Shown in pieces: positions 32,401-40,700 of a DNA stretch of 64,000 nt. Location of the stretch: NCBI GenBank assembly GCA_039105265.1, contig JAPFFF010000007.1:2108001-2172000 (forward strand), read 5' to 3'. Position 1 is the stretch's first letter; each line of letters opens with the position of its first letter. A program made the translations under genes and the position numbers. The notes below the pieces were generated by a model. It saw only the letters and a list, made by a program, of their open reading frames with translations. It was not told the DNA's origin and made no database searches. This stretch comes from Tritrichomonas musculus. Lineage: Eukaryota; Parabasalia; Tritrichomonadida; Tritrichomonadidae.

Positions 32401-34756
32401 AAAGAAAGAAGAAAGCGAAAATAAAGACGAGAAAGACTTGGGCGAAAATGCAGGCGTAAACGCAGTTGCACAGGCAATCACATCTGCTTTCAATGCAGAA
32501 GACAAACCTGAAGAGAAAGAATCACCACAAGAAAAGAAACAAACTAAAAAGAAACCCTCAAAAATCACTCATCATGAAACCCAAGAAAATGAAAAATCAA
32601 CAGAAAACAAAGAAAATGAAAAATCAACAGAAAACAAAGAAAATGAAAAATCAACAGAAAACAAAGAAACTCCTGAGAATAATAATAATGAAGAACAGAA
32701 ATTGAATGAAAGTACAGAAATAAAATCAATTGCACAGACAATTGCTGCAACATTTAATAACGAACAGAATGAAGAAGAAAATAAAGAAAAGGAAGAAACT
32801 AAGAAAGAAGATGAAAATAAGGAGAAAGAAGAAAAATCCAAGAAAGAAGAAGAAAATAAAGAAAATGAAGAATCTAAGAAAGAAGATGAAAATAAAGAAA
32901 ATGAAGAAACTAAGAAAGAAGAAGAAACTCGAAAACCAACAGAGAAGAAGCAAATTAAGAAGAAGCCGTCCAGAATTCGTTACTCACCAAGCAAGTCAGA
33001 AGTGAAGAAAAATGAAGAAAGCAAAGAAACAGAAGAAAAGAAGCCAATTGAAGGCGGCGGACTTGCTGGAATTACACAGTCAATTGCATCAGCACTGAAT
33101 GGCGAAGCCAACAAGCAGAACGAAGAAGAAGAGAAGAAGCAGAATGAAGCACAAAGCACATCACTTACTGCAGGCACAGGCAAAGAAGATGAAAACAACA
33201 AATCGCAGCAACAGGAAAAGAAGCAGATCAGCAAGTCACCATCAAAAATCAAACGACAAGAAGAGCAAAACAAACAAATCACAAAGAAACCATCAAGAAT
33301 CAGCCAGTCACCAAGCAAAACAGGAGATAATAACAAACAAGAAGAAGAAAAGAAAGAAATCAACAAGTCACCAAGCAAAACAACCGAAGAAGACAAAATA
33401 CAGTCTGATGAAAACAAACAGATACAAAATGCAGGATTTCAGTCTGTTGCACAAACAATGAATGAAGTGATAAACAACGAAAATCAAGAACAAAAAGCAG
33501 CCAGTGAAGAAGACCACAAAACACCAGAAAAGAAGCAGATCAAGAAGAAACCTTCCAGAATTCGTCAATCACAAAGTAAATCAGAAGTCAAGGAAGCCAG
33601 CGAAGGAGAAAGCGACCAAAAATCGCCTGAAAAGAAGCAGATCAGGAAGAAACCGTCACGAATTCGACAGTCACCAAGCAAGACAGAAGAACCGAAAGTG
33701 CAAATCAAGGAGAGTCCATCCGAGCTGAGTGACGAAGAAGAAATCAAAGAAGTGAAGAAGCCCAAAGCAAGCATCAACATGAATCCAAGTCTGAACACGA
33801 TAACGAAGTCAATCCAGTCTGTTTTTGCTGCTGACAACAAAGAAGACACGCAAAAAGAAGAAAAAGAGAAAGTAACCAAAAGTAAAGCTAAAGAAGAAGA
33901 AGAAGATAATAAGAAAGATATTCATGATGAAGAATTTATTTCCATCTTGAATTCAATCACTACTCCAGGAAAACCAGCAGAGGAAAATAAACAGGAAACG
34001 ATCGACTTTAATGAACAAAATGTTGATGAAAAATTGCAGCCTAAAATTGAACAAGAAAATGAATTCGACGACTCTGATTTAGATGAAGTTTTTACTAGAC
34101 CTTCTACTTCTTCTGCCAAAACTCGTTCTCGTTCTCGATCTCGTAAAAATCAAGAACAAGAAAACTTTGATTCACAGAAGCAGAAAGAAGAAGAAGAAAA
34201 AGAAAAACTTAGAAAACAAAAAGAAGAAGAAGAAGAAAAAATTAGAAAACAAAAAGAAGAAGAAGAACTTAAAAAACGGAAAGAACAAGAACTTAGAGCA
34301 AAAAGAGAACAAGAACTCAGGTTTAGACAGCAGCAATTGAGACAACAACAGCAACAAATGAAACAACAATTAGAACAACAACAACAGCAACAACAACAAC
34401 AACAAGGATCTCCAAATCAGAGGCCTGGTTCACCAGTGAACTGGGGGTCACAGTCCAGTACACCAACAACACATTCGAGGTATTCAAATGCTCCACCACC
34501 GCCACCTTCTTCCATTCCTTTGAACTGGAACAACATTTTCAGCGCATCATCACAAGGAGGACTCTTTGGCGGAAATACTCAAGGCAACAAGGCACAATCA
34601 AGACCAACAACAGCAGCAAGTGGATCTCGGCAGCCTCCTGTAAATGACAACAAACCAAAAACTCAGCATGGACAAAGACCAAATCAGAAAAAGATAGAGC
34701 TTGAACCACAAAATGCTCAATCTATTCTTGGCGGACTTTTCAAAATCGGAAAGTAA
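26408..34756 (+). CDS. Giant CFAP97/Hemingway-type protein with multivalent motif arrays
   Basis: A 2782-residue protein. Residues 51-130 (HPFANASPVLELKLRQKAYK, HVENLQNMKPSLD, IENENLRLVKQ) match the Hemingway/CFAP97 domain found in cilium and flagellum proteins. Most of the rest is Glu/Lys/Gln-rich. About 26 copies of a 15-residue hydrophobic motif (consensus LxxIAxxITSxFxxQ) recur every 50-125 residues from about 28060 to 33980, and about 8 basic motifs (KKQIKKKPSRIRQSPSK type) lie at 32325-33690. A charged coiled coil (EEEEKIRKQKEEEELKKRK) and poly-Gln come before the C-terminus GGLFKIGK. The conserved domain begins at a second ATG (26549), so translation may start there; a TCATTTTGA before 26408 supports the first ATG. 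Likely an axonemal or microtubule-associated protein, by inference from the domain. Confidence 0.85.
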   Translation: MENINCTFMKKFHFILKSSLPFEKLIIKRYNSLKKIRCFLLKQFFNLMSLLHPFANASPVLELKLRQKAYKKHVENLQNMKPSLDVSTPQVAPRIAYYQQRMTKERLVQLQIENENLRLVKQVALENETTRRKIQTRSERRNEPKTKDWVDELFEQEAILGMEPGYRPSTTVKNRAYTTQSGYRSPNNIKIRQKVINDDGMTVVDDSVKTKQHPHMIRPFRQPRKLNQPIFMPPSGHKTNGQSKLPLIKQPKKDSTPILQEIPLDEDNSEVNNSQNDTLQDISSTNNALKDNSLYDNKNTFENDKTQKTQKNSSTKPKLSFFVSDDKDLVDIKPENLFSENMGSSFSYKGGPKKASKDPYEGKDLLLPEPQQPFETDKESQDIIDSEKLTAQIENKETIDDKKEDENETKEEFTNNEEDNKDQEKESVTEEENNKDQGKEQITEEEEKAEINNDILGNTLDTLTNNLLNDENKEEEPDQNVRTLESDQTQENQGGTEKSDEEENKEAEINNDNEETSKPIQNDDEEKVKSNENIEEEEESNDETNETQEKAPLASLAGSMLSALTKSPSSQQETPENQENEEDEGNKDVEEDNNEKEKIVNKLEPILPQTIESAEPQNEDDKVATHEEGESQNRSLSNEEDIQKSLITEEEDENESDSKKQEEKNDNVESDANPLSSLVDSITSAISGTNPDQTDPSKKEEENQTEITEEKSIQSEKQENKENQAKISDQMQQALNEAVDNIDTNNNEQESKDKTDETNEDKENIDETNKEEEIEKPKETITNENEQENTTDMKEQENEENQTKFTNQLQQTLTKAIDNIDKKLEEQELNEKTEETNKENEQLENKVQDEDNKENQIETEEQENKKNQTKIMDQLQQALSKAVDNIDNDVIDPEINEKTNKEQEKSIEEEEPNENKATNEEEKESLSNGLQKMTASLVNAVTNTDQTKANNNKSNKKEIESQQEKEAQQQEETPEKQEKLDLNPLSKITDNITSEVQNNEENSDSKQSNDNQIEDSQNKANELEQQEKETTETETAETEEQDINKNDNETKGIKSIANSITSAFQNQNKTEDEEAKEEQKQTEKTQEDQKENDQEDQKLDDKSGLNSIAKSIASVFEGTNQEEQKQAENKDEKENQQDKEESETAKSENQEQPESQQQQEENKENEEQKQTENDQEDQKLNEKSALNLIAKSITSAFEEPKQAEQKQTENKDEKQKQTENKEAEQKQTENKDEEPKDEKEQKSEEEVKKLNNNSGLNLIASSIASTFENSSNDENQPKETEKEQNVESNQEEEKKIEVQNENKKLDEKSGLGEIAKAISSTFNDQNKDDENQKEDTEKKQQEEIEKKELKTEIKDNDETKDDQQKEEKKLGEESGLNGIANAITSVFDNQKKEEVQQKDTENKEEEKQEELENKEVDNHKEEETKPEEKKLGGKSGLNGIANAITSVFDNQKKEEVQQKDTENKEVQQEDTENKEEEKQEEIEKKEEEQEELENKEVDNHKEEETKPEEKKLGEESGLGGIVKAISSALNEQKNENEEVNQQEAEKKDEKQDQEETEKKEVVKKDETENQKDLENEENTKTEEKKLNESSGLNGIADAITSVFDNQKKEETETKDKKDEAEIKDEKEEAETKDEKEEAETKDEKEEAETKDEKEEAETKDEKEEAETKDEKEEAEKKPEEIEKKEADNEKNIEDNKEETKTEEKKLGEESGLSGIAKAISSAFNGQKNEKEAENQQETEKKDQEQEEQKQPEETEENPDEKKPKESSGLGEIAKSITNVFDNQKNDTENKEEEEKKPENQEEEKKPPKTDQNTDKQLNKIEPSSTPASDEQKDDEKPEENKLNQSTGLKAIAKSIEATFNEQNKEEQQENTETEKKEEKENKEEKENKEEVQQEKKEEEVQQENKEEEEVQQEKKEEEVQQEKKEEVQQEKKDDEVKGDEVAGLGTIAQSIASALNGETKAEKDQNSEQPKKEKKKIKKKPSKIKKVAKKEESQKTTEKKEESENKDEKDLGENAGVNAVAQAITSAFNAEDKPEEKESPQEKKQTKKKPSKITHHETQENEKSTENKENEKSTENKENEKSTENKETPENNNNEEQKLNESTEIKSIAQTIAATFNNEQNEEENKEKEETKKEDENKEKEEKSKKEEENKENEESKKEDENKENEETKKEEETRKPTEKKQIKKKPSRIRYSPSKSEVKKNEESKETEEKKPIEGGGLAGITQSIASALNGEANKQNEEEEKKQNEAQSTSLTAGTGKEDENNKSQQQEKKQISKSPSKIKRQEEQNKQITKKPSRISQSPSKTGDNNKQEEEKKEINKSPSKTTEEDKIQSDENKQIQNAGFQSVAQTMNEVINNENQEQKAASEEDHKTPEKKQIKKKPSRIRQSQSKSEVKEASEGESDQKSPEKKQIRKKPSRIRQSPSKTEEPKVQIKESPSELSDEEEIKEVKKPKASINMNPSLNTITKSIQSVFAADNKEDTQKEEKEKVTKSKAKEEEEDNKKDIHDEEFISILNSITTPGKPAEENKQETIDFNEQNVDEKLQPKIEQENEFDDSDLDEVFTRPSTSSAKTRSRSRSRKNQEQENFDSQKQKEEEEKEKLRKQKEEEEEKIRKQKEEEELKKRKEQELRAKREQELRFRQQQLRQQQQQMKQQLEQQQQQQQQQQGSPNQRPGSPVNWGSQSSTPTTHSRYSNAPPPPPSSIPLNWNNIFSASSQGGLFGGNTQGNKAQSRPTTAASGSRQPPVNDNKPKTQHGQRPNQKKIELEPQNAQSILGGLFKIGK
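28060..33980 (+). repeat. Dispersed 15-residue protein motif, about 26 copies
   Basis: Coding-level repeat inside the CFAP97-type gene. Examples: LASLAGSMLSALTKS (28060), LNSIAKSIASVFEGT (29723), LNGIANAITSVFDNQ (30535 and 30716), LGEIAKSITNVFDNQ (31713), VNAVAQAITSAFNAE (32457), LNTITKSIQSVFAAD (33789). Spacing is 150-370 bp. The pattern fits an amphipathic helix set in acidic linkers. Confidence 0.85.
31262..31436 (+). repeat. 27-bp tandem repeat (ETKDEKEEA), about six copies
   Basis: Nearly identical 27-bp units including GCAGAAACAAAAGATGAGAA lie within the CFAP97-type gene. The near-identity at silent positions suggests recent expansion. A similar three-copy array (ENEKSTENK) lies at 32587-32667. 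Confidence 0.85.
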
Positions 34757-34985
34757 TATTCTATTTTGATACCTTTATTTGATAATATTTTTATTTTTAT
34801 TTGTTTTATAAATTTATAATATTTGATACGAATATAATAATAATATTTTTTTTTTTTTTTTTTAATTGATCCTTTTGACTAATTAATCTGATTTTAAAAT
34901 ATTTTAATTTGATTATAAATATGGAAAATTTGAAGATATGAACATTTTTTCTTATTCTGATTTTTATCGTTCAGACCATTTATAA

Positions 34986-36137
34986 ATGAGAATCGAAGAA
35001 GCTCTTCTAACATTTAAAGAACAATTTAAAATAATATCTAAAATACAAAAAATCCTTTTGAATATGAATGAAGAAAATTATGAGTCATTGACGTCTTCAT
35101 TAAATGATTTTCCAATATTTGAAGATAAGCATATATTTTGCCATTTTCTTGAATCTATTGATTCAGCAATATATGCTCGCCCAAAAAAGTTCAGAATATA
35201 TGTTAACTTAATTCTTTTATTTAAAGAAAAGATAAAATTATATCTAAATCAGGATGAGTTGTTTCATATATTTGGTAGTCATATTGTTAATTTTCATCTG
35301 TTTATTAATTCTTTTTATACTACTGATTTCATTCTCTCAATTTGTAAAAATGATGAAGTAGTTTCAATGATTTTTAAACCATTTTTTGAGTTTATTAAAA
35401 GTGATAATGAAATTGAATTATATAAATTCAAAGAAAATTGCTTGAAAGGTGAAAATCCAAATAAAATTGCTCATTCACTTAGAAATGATGATGTAGTTAC
35501 CTTACAATATCTTTTATCACATTCAAACTTAGATATAAACATGAAAATATCACGTTCTATATTCGAAATTAGCTATATTTTATATGAAGAACCAACTTTA
35601 ATTGAATATGCAGCATTTTTTCAAAGTTTTGAATGCTTTAAATACTTATTTATGCAAGAAAATATCAAAATAACTCCTCAACTATCAAAATTTGCTGTTG
35701 CTGGCGGGAATTATTCTATTATTCATTTATTTGAAAATAGAAAAATTAAATTTACAGCTGATGACTTAAACACCGCTGTTCAATTTCATCAAAATGAAGT
35801 TGCTGAATATTTACGTGAATCTTTTGAAATTGATGATAAAAATAATGAATCTTTATTTACAAGTATTACATATTATAATATTCGTTATTTTACCAAACAT
35901 ATCAATGAAGTTTTGAATATCAATATCAAAAATAAATTCAATTCTACATTACTTCATACGGCAGCTTTTTATGGCCAATACGATTTAACACTTTTTCTTT
36001 TAAATATTGATGGAATTGATCTTGATGCCAGAGCAGACTTTAATAGAACTCCAATTCAAGTAGCTGAAGAAATGGGAGAAAACGAAATCGTTTATTTAAT
36101 CAAGTCATTTAAGGAAAACAGTAAAAAAAGGAAATGA
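34986..36137 (+). CDS. Ankyrin-repeat protein with DUF3447-type region
   Basis: A 383-residue member of the large trichomonad ankyrin family. The N-terminal about 150 residues form the helical lead region common to these proteins (YESLTSSLNDFPIFEDKHIF). Residues from about 150 onward are degenerate repeats of the DUF3447/ankyrin kind (IAHSLRNDDVVTLQYLLSH, LIEYAAFFQSFECFKYLFM). Two clearer ankyrin repeats follow near the end (TLLHTAAFYGQYDLTLFLLN, RTPIQVAEEMGENEIVYLI). It likely acts as a protein-binding scaffold; the partner is unknown. TCAGACCATTTA lies 15 bp before the start. It ends in a basic KKRK. Confidence 0.9.
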   Translation: MRIEEALLTFKEQFKIISKIQKILLNMNEENYESLTSSLNDFPIFEDKHIFCHFLESIDSAIYARPKKFRIYVNLILLFKEKIKLYLNQDELFHIFGSHIVNFHLFINSFYTTDFILSICKNDEVVSMIFKPFFEFIKSDNEIELYKFKENCLKGENPNKIAHSLRNDDVVTLQYLLSHSNLDINMKISRSIFEISYILYEEPTLIEYAAFFQSFECFKYLFMQENIKITPQLSKFAVAGGNYSIIHLFENRKIKFTADDLNTAVQFHQNEVAEYLRESFEIDDKNNESLFTSITYYNIRYFTKHINEVLNINIKNKFNSTLLHTAAFYGQYDLTLFLLNIDGIDLDARADFNRTPIQVAEEMGENEIVYLIKSFKENSKKRK

Positions 36138-36481
36138 AAAAATAGCGATTTATAAAAAGGCGGATGATAAACTTTTTTGTTTTTGTTTACAATATCGAAT
36201 CTTTTTCTTTGATGGACAAAATTATTGTGATAATTTATGTCTAATCTGGCAAGTCTCAAAGAACGTTACAAAATTATTCAATTGCTAAAGTTTTACATAT
36301 CAAAATTTAATTATTTTATAAATTCAGCATTTATACAAACAGTTGTTTCAAAAATTGAAATAAAATAATATGTATAAATGCCTCAATATTTTTATTTATT
36401 CAAATTTTCATAAAGATTATATTGTTGTTATTTTTTGATTTTAAAATTTTTCGGTTGAAAAATTTTTGATCACTTTCATCT
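36138..36481. other. Intergenic with promoter
   Basis: About 340 bp, AT-rich. It ends in the initiator-like element at 36470-36478. Nothing else seen. Confidence 0.6.
36470..36478 (+). promoter_or_regulatory. Initiator-like element TCACTTTCA
   Basis: TCACTTTCA lies 4-12 bp before the ATG at 36482. It fits the known Trichomonas vaginalis initiator (TCA followed by a pyrimidine and T/A), which sits within about 20 bp of start codons and is bound by IBD proteins. Confidence 0.6.
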
Positions 36482-37504
36482 ATGCGTGATGCTGAGATTA
36501 ATGAAATTATTTTCAATGTTCTCATCAGTCGCATTAGGGGGGAAAGTCATTGCACCAAATCAGTAAAGGCCAATACTATCAAGAAACTCATCAAAGCAAC
36601 GAAGAATATTTTCTCAAAAGAAGAAAGCTTATTAAATCTCACAGAAGACAATGGTAAATTTGTTGTCGTTGGTGATATTCATGGTAACGTTGATGATCTG
36701 ATTCAGGTGTTTCAAACCTTTGGTTATCCACCAAACCAAAAATATCTTTTCCTTGGCGATTATATCGATAGAGGACATAATTCAGTTGAAGTTTTACTCT
36801 TACTTTACTCTCTTAAAGTAAAATATTCAAATAGTATTTACCTATTACGAGGAAACCATGAAACCAAAAACGTTTCTTCCTCCTATGGCTTCAAGAAAGA
36901 ATGCATTGAAAACTTTACAGAAAGAATATTTAAGCTCTTTATTGAGTCTTTTCGATTTCTTCCTATTGCGGCTATATTAAACGATTCCATTTTTTGCGTT
37001 CATGGAGGTTTATCTCCAACTACAAATCTACTTGATAAAATAGAGGACATCGCTAAACCAATTGAAGGCTCATCCAAAATTGTTTCTGATATTCTTTGGA
37101 GTGACCCATCAGCTGACATTGAAACTTTCCTAAAATCACCTCGTGGCTCAGGTTATCTTTTTAGCTCACAAGATGTTGACAAATTCTTGAGAGATAATAA
37201 TCTTCAAATGATTATCAGAGCTCATGAGTTTTGCCAAAATGGTGCTAATTGCACAGTTGATAGATGCTTAACCATTTTTAGTGCAATTGATTATCAAGGA
37301 AAATCAAATCAAGCTGCTGTTGCTATAGTGAAAAACTCTGATGTTGAAACATGCATCCTTAAAGATAATCCAATAATTAAGGCTAGGAAATTAATAATTA
37401 TCCCCGATTGGATATTCTCAGAAAATATTTTAACAGAGCCAATCAATAACGATGTATCTTTATTATCAGACTTTTTAACAGAAGATATACCTGTTCTTAT
37501 TTGA
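36482..37504 (+). CDS. PP1-like serine/threonine phosphatase
   Basis: A 340-residue PPP-family phosphatase of near-standard length. All motifs are present: GDIHG (about residues 62-66), GDYIDRG, RGNHE, VHGG and RAHE (RAHQ in most PP1). An N-terminal extension of about 55 residues precedes the fold. The SAIDYQGKSNQAAV region replaces the usual SAPNYCG-type loop that shapes the active-site groove and toxin binding, so substrate preference may differ from classical PP1. The C-terminus is short, unlike the homologue at 2-1729. Trichomonads carry many PP1-like genes. Confidence 0.93.
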   Translation: MRDAEINEIIFNVLISRIRGESHCTKSVKANTIKKLIKATKNIFSKEESLLNLTEDNGKFVVVGDIHGNVDDLIQVFQTFGYPPNQKYLFLGDYIDRGHNSVEVLLLLYSLKVKYSNSIYLLRGNHETKNVSSSYGFKKECIENFTERIFKLFIESFRFLPIAAILNDSIFCVHGGLSPTTNLLDKIEDIAKPIEGSSKIVSDILWSDPSADIETFLKSPRGSGYLFSSQDVDKFLRDNNLQMIIRAHEFCQNGANCTVDRCLTIFSAIDYQGKSNQAAVAIVKNSDVETCILKDNPIIKARKLIIIPDWIFSENILTEPINNDVSLLSDFLTEDIPVLI

Positions 37505-37715
37505 AAATTTAAATATAGAATACTAATAAACTTTATAGAAATGTTTAAGAATAACTAATTATTTAGACATATTTTTTTTTTTTCCTCCCCTCATATTATG
37601 AATTCTGCCTAACAAATTTAATTTCATCCGAGATATTACAATTTATTTAATAAGGTAATAGAGAGATAGTGCTGAGAATTTAAATATCAACGAATTTTTA
37701 ATTGAAAAGAATAAT

Positions 37716-37723
37716 AACTTTTT
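37716..37723 (+). promoter_or_regulatory. AACTTTTT upstream motif
   Basis: Lies 69-76 bp before the start at 37792, in the same place relative to the gene as the copies before 4545, 45783 and 57558. Confidence 0.3.
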
Positions 37724-37791
37724 CAATTGAACTAGAAAAAATCAAAGACGTTAAAGCTAATCAATTGTGAAGAAGGCGGGAAAAATTTTTA

Positions 37792-40700
37792 ATGAATAAT
37801 CCTGGGTTTACTGGAAATTTACAACTTCTTGACAGCGATTATGATTCATCTACAAATGATTCTGAACCAAGTATTACACAAGAAACAAACGAATCTCGTG
37901 GAAATTTTTCAAGCAATATTGATAATTCTTTTCAAGTTGCCGAGTTGAATGATCGTATATTACTTTTACAAGAAAAACATGCACAAGATATACAACGCCT
38001 TTCTCAAGAATTAGATGAAGCAAAAGAACTAGCAAAAAGGAGAAAAATTGAATTGAATAACTTAGTTTCACAATTTCAAACTCAACGTGAAAGCATGGAA
38101 GAAAAAAATCGTATTGAATCCAAAGAACTTTCACAACTACGAATGGCTGCACACTCTTTTTTTGCTATTCTTTCTGCAAAATCATCATTTTCTATTGAAT
38201 CATTTGATGATGCAGTTAAATTTGTTAACAATTTATCAATTGACATAATATCTAAAAATGAAAAAATAGCTCAACTCGAATCAAAATTGACCTCTTCATT
38301 TGAAAACGAACAAGAAAATAACAAAAGCCAACAAAAATATCAAGAAAAACAAATAAAAGGCAAAATTAGGAAAACTTTCGAGAAGATGCAAAAAGAATCA
38401 GATTCAAAGATTTCGAGTTTGATGGATTCAATTAAAAAATTGAATAAAAAGAAAAAGCAATATCAAAAGATTATCAAAGGACAATCAGAGAAAATTTTAC
38501 AACTTCAACAAAGCATTGATCAAATGACAACTCCAACTCAGACAAACTTATCTCCAGCTTCATTAATTTCGTCAACAATTGGAGATTCTCATCCAGAATC
38601 TACAATTTCAATACTCGAGGCCAAAAATGCAATTGCATCAACAAGACTTGAGAATTCAAATAATGAAATTCGAAATTTGACTATTAAAATAAATGATCTT
38701 GAAATTCAAAATAATGATCTTTTATCAACTGTACAAAAACAGGAAAAATCAATTGACGAATTACGAAGTGATAATGAACAATTAACAAAAGCTTTCGATG
38801 AAATATCAGAAAAATATAAGATTGCATCACAGGAAAATCAAGATTTTAAAGATGCTCTTATTTCAAAAGAAACAGAAATAGCTCTTCTTGATACAAACTT
38901 ACGAGAAACGAAAATAGAATATGAAAACTTATTATCAAAACAATCGTTACCTAGTAACAATAATAATTTTGCTGATGATAATAGTGATTATAAAAACTGT
39001 AATTTATACAATGATGCATTTTCTTCAATATCAACATTATTTGAAAATCAATCAAATGAGATTCAAAAAGTTCATTTACAAAGAAAGGAACTTATATGCC
39101 AATTACAAAACGCAAATGATTTTCTTGGATTTTGCGATAAACAAATTCAAAAATTAATTAGCGAAAAAGAAGTAATATTAGATCAAAAAGCTTCATATGA
39201 AAAACAAACAAACCAACAAAAAATTCAGGAGAAAAACGATTTTTTGAATGCTTTCAATGATGTCCTACTTCTTCTTCCTCAAGATGTTGCTGAAGAAGTT
39301 TCTCAATATGAAAATTTAGAATTGACAAGATCACAAATTTTCTTGAAAACAGTTTCTAAAGTGGTTGATTATTTTTCAAAACGGAAAAATCTAAATTCTT
39401 CAGAAAACGATGATCTTAATAAAGATAATACCGGAAACGAAATAGATGCAAATAAATGCAAAAAATTACAAGAATTACGCAAAATCAATGCAACTTTGAT
39501 GTCTCATTTGAGCAATACAAATCGTTTTCTTAAAAAGTTATCATCTACATCTAGAAGCATCAGCAGTAATACCAATTTGAATAATGATTTGGTTGGCACT
39601 AGTCGATATGATTTCGAATTAATTCGAAAAGAATGCGCTAGAATTGGCAGTTTTATTGATGAATATGAAAAAAAGGTCAAACCAGAGAATTATCCCTCAA
39701 TTTTTGACCTTGCTTCTTTTGATGAATCAACTAAGTCTCTTCTTCAATTTATTACGTCGACAGCTGACATTAATGAAGAAAATGATAATGAAAAAGAACA
39801 ATTAAATCAACAAGGTTGTACTGCTAGTCAAACTCCAATAAAAGAATTAATCTCAATGTTTGATTCGGTTCTTCTCACAAATTCTATTTTGTCAAATCAA
39901 CTTGATGAATCAAAAGTTACAATTTCTTTTCTTCAGCAAAATAATGAGCTTCATAAACGTGAATCAGAAGCTTTAAGCACCCTTCAAGAATGGAAAAGAA
40001 ATCATGAAAGAGAAATCGATGAAATATTTCAGCAAATTTCGACTCTACTTCCTATACCAAATCCTATTTATTCAGGCTCTTCTAATTATTCAAATTATAA
40101 TTCTGAGGATTCAGATCAAAAGGAAGCAGCACAAAATGAGGGGCCGAAAAACACTGGCAACGTCTTCTCCGAGATTATTAGCCAAATTTCAAATAGCCAA
40201 CAAGAAGTTAGGAATGAAAACGAAAAATTAAAATCAATAATTCTTGAACTTGAAGAAAAAGTTAATCATTCAAAAAATTCACAAAAACAAAATAATGAAA
40301 AATTCTGCAGAAAGGCAGATAAAATAATTGGTACCATTGAGCAAAATGTAATTGACCGAAATGAAGAATATCAAATCATTATTGACGGACTTCAAGAAAG
40401 CATCGAAAAATCCCGACAAGAGAAAGAAAAAATTGTTACTGAGCTGACAAACAAAATAAAGAAATTGATCAAGAAGAAGAAATTATTAAAAGAAAAATAT
40501 GATCAACTTTTTAATGAAAAGGAAAATATTAAATCTCAATTAACAACAGAAATTAATTCATTAAACGAAGAAATTAAAAAATTAACCGAAATGAACGATC
40601 AATTAAATCAATCAAATAATTTACTTCAACAAAACCTTCAGCATAAAACCGCCAAGAAACTGATTTATAAACAAAAATATGAAAAATTAAACACACAGAA

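Noticed and set aside
26408-34756. Many Lys-, Leu- or Ser-rich frames on both strands across the giant gene
   Set aside because: Shadow frames caused by the GAA/AAA/CAA-rich repeats; none has independent features.
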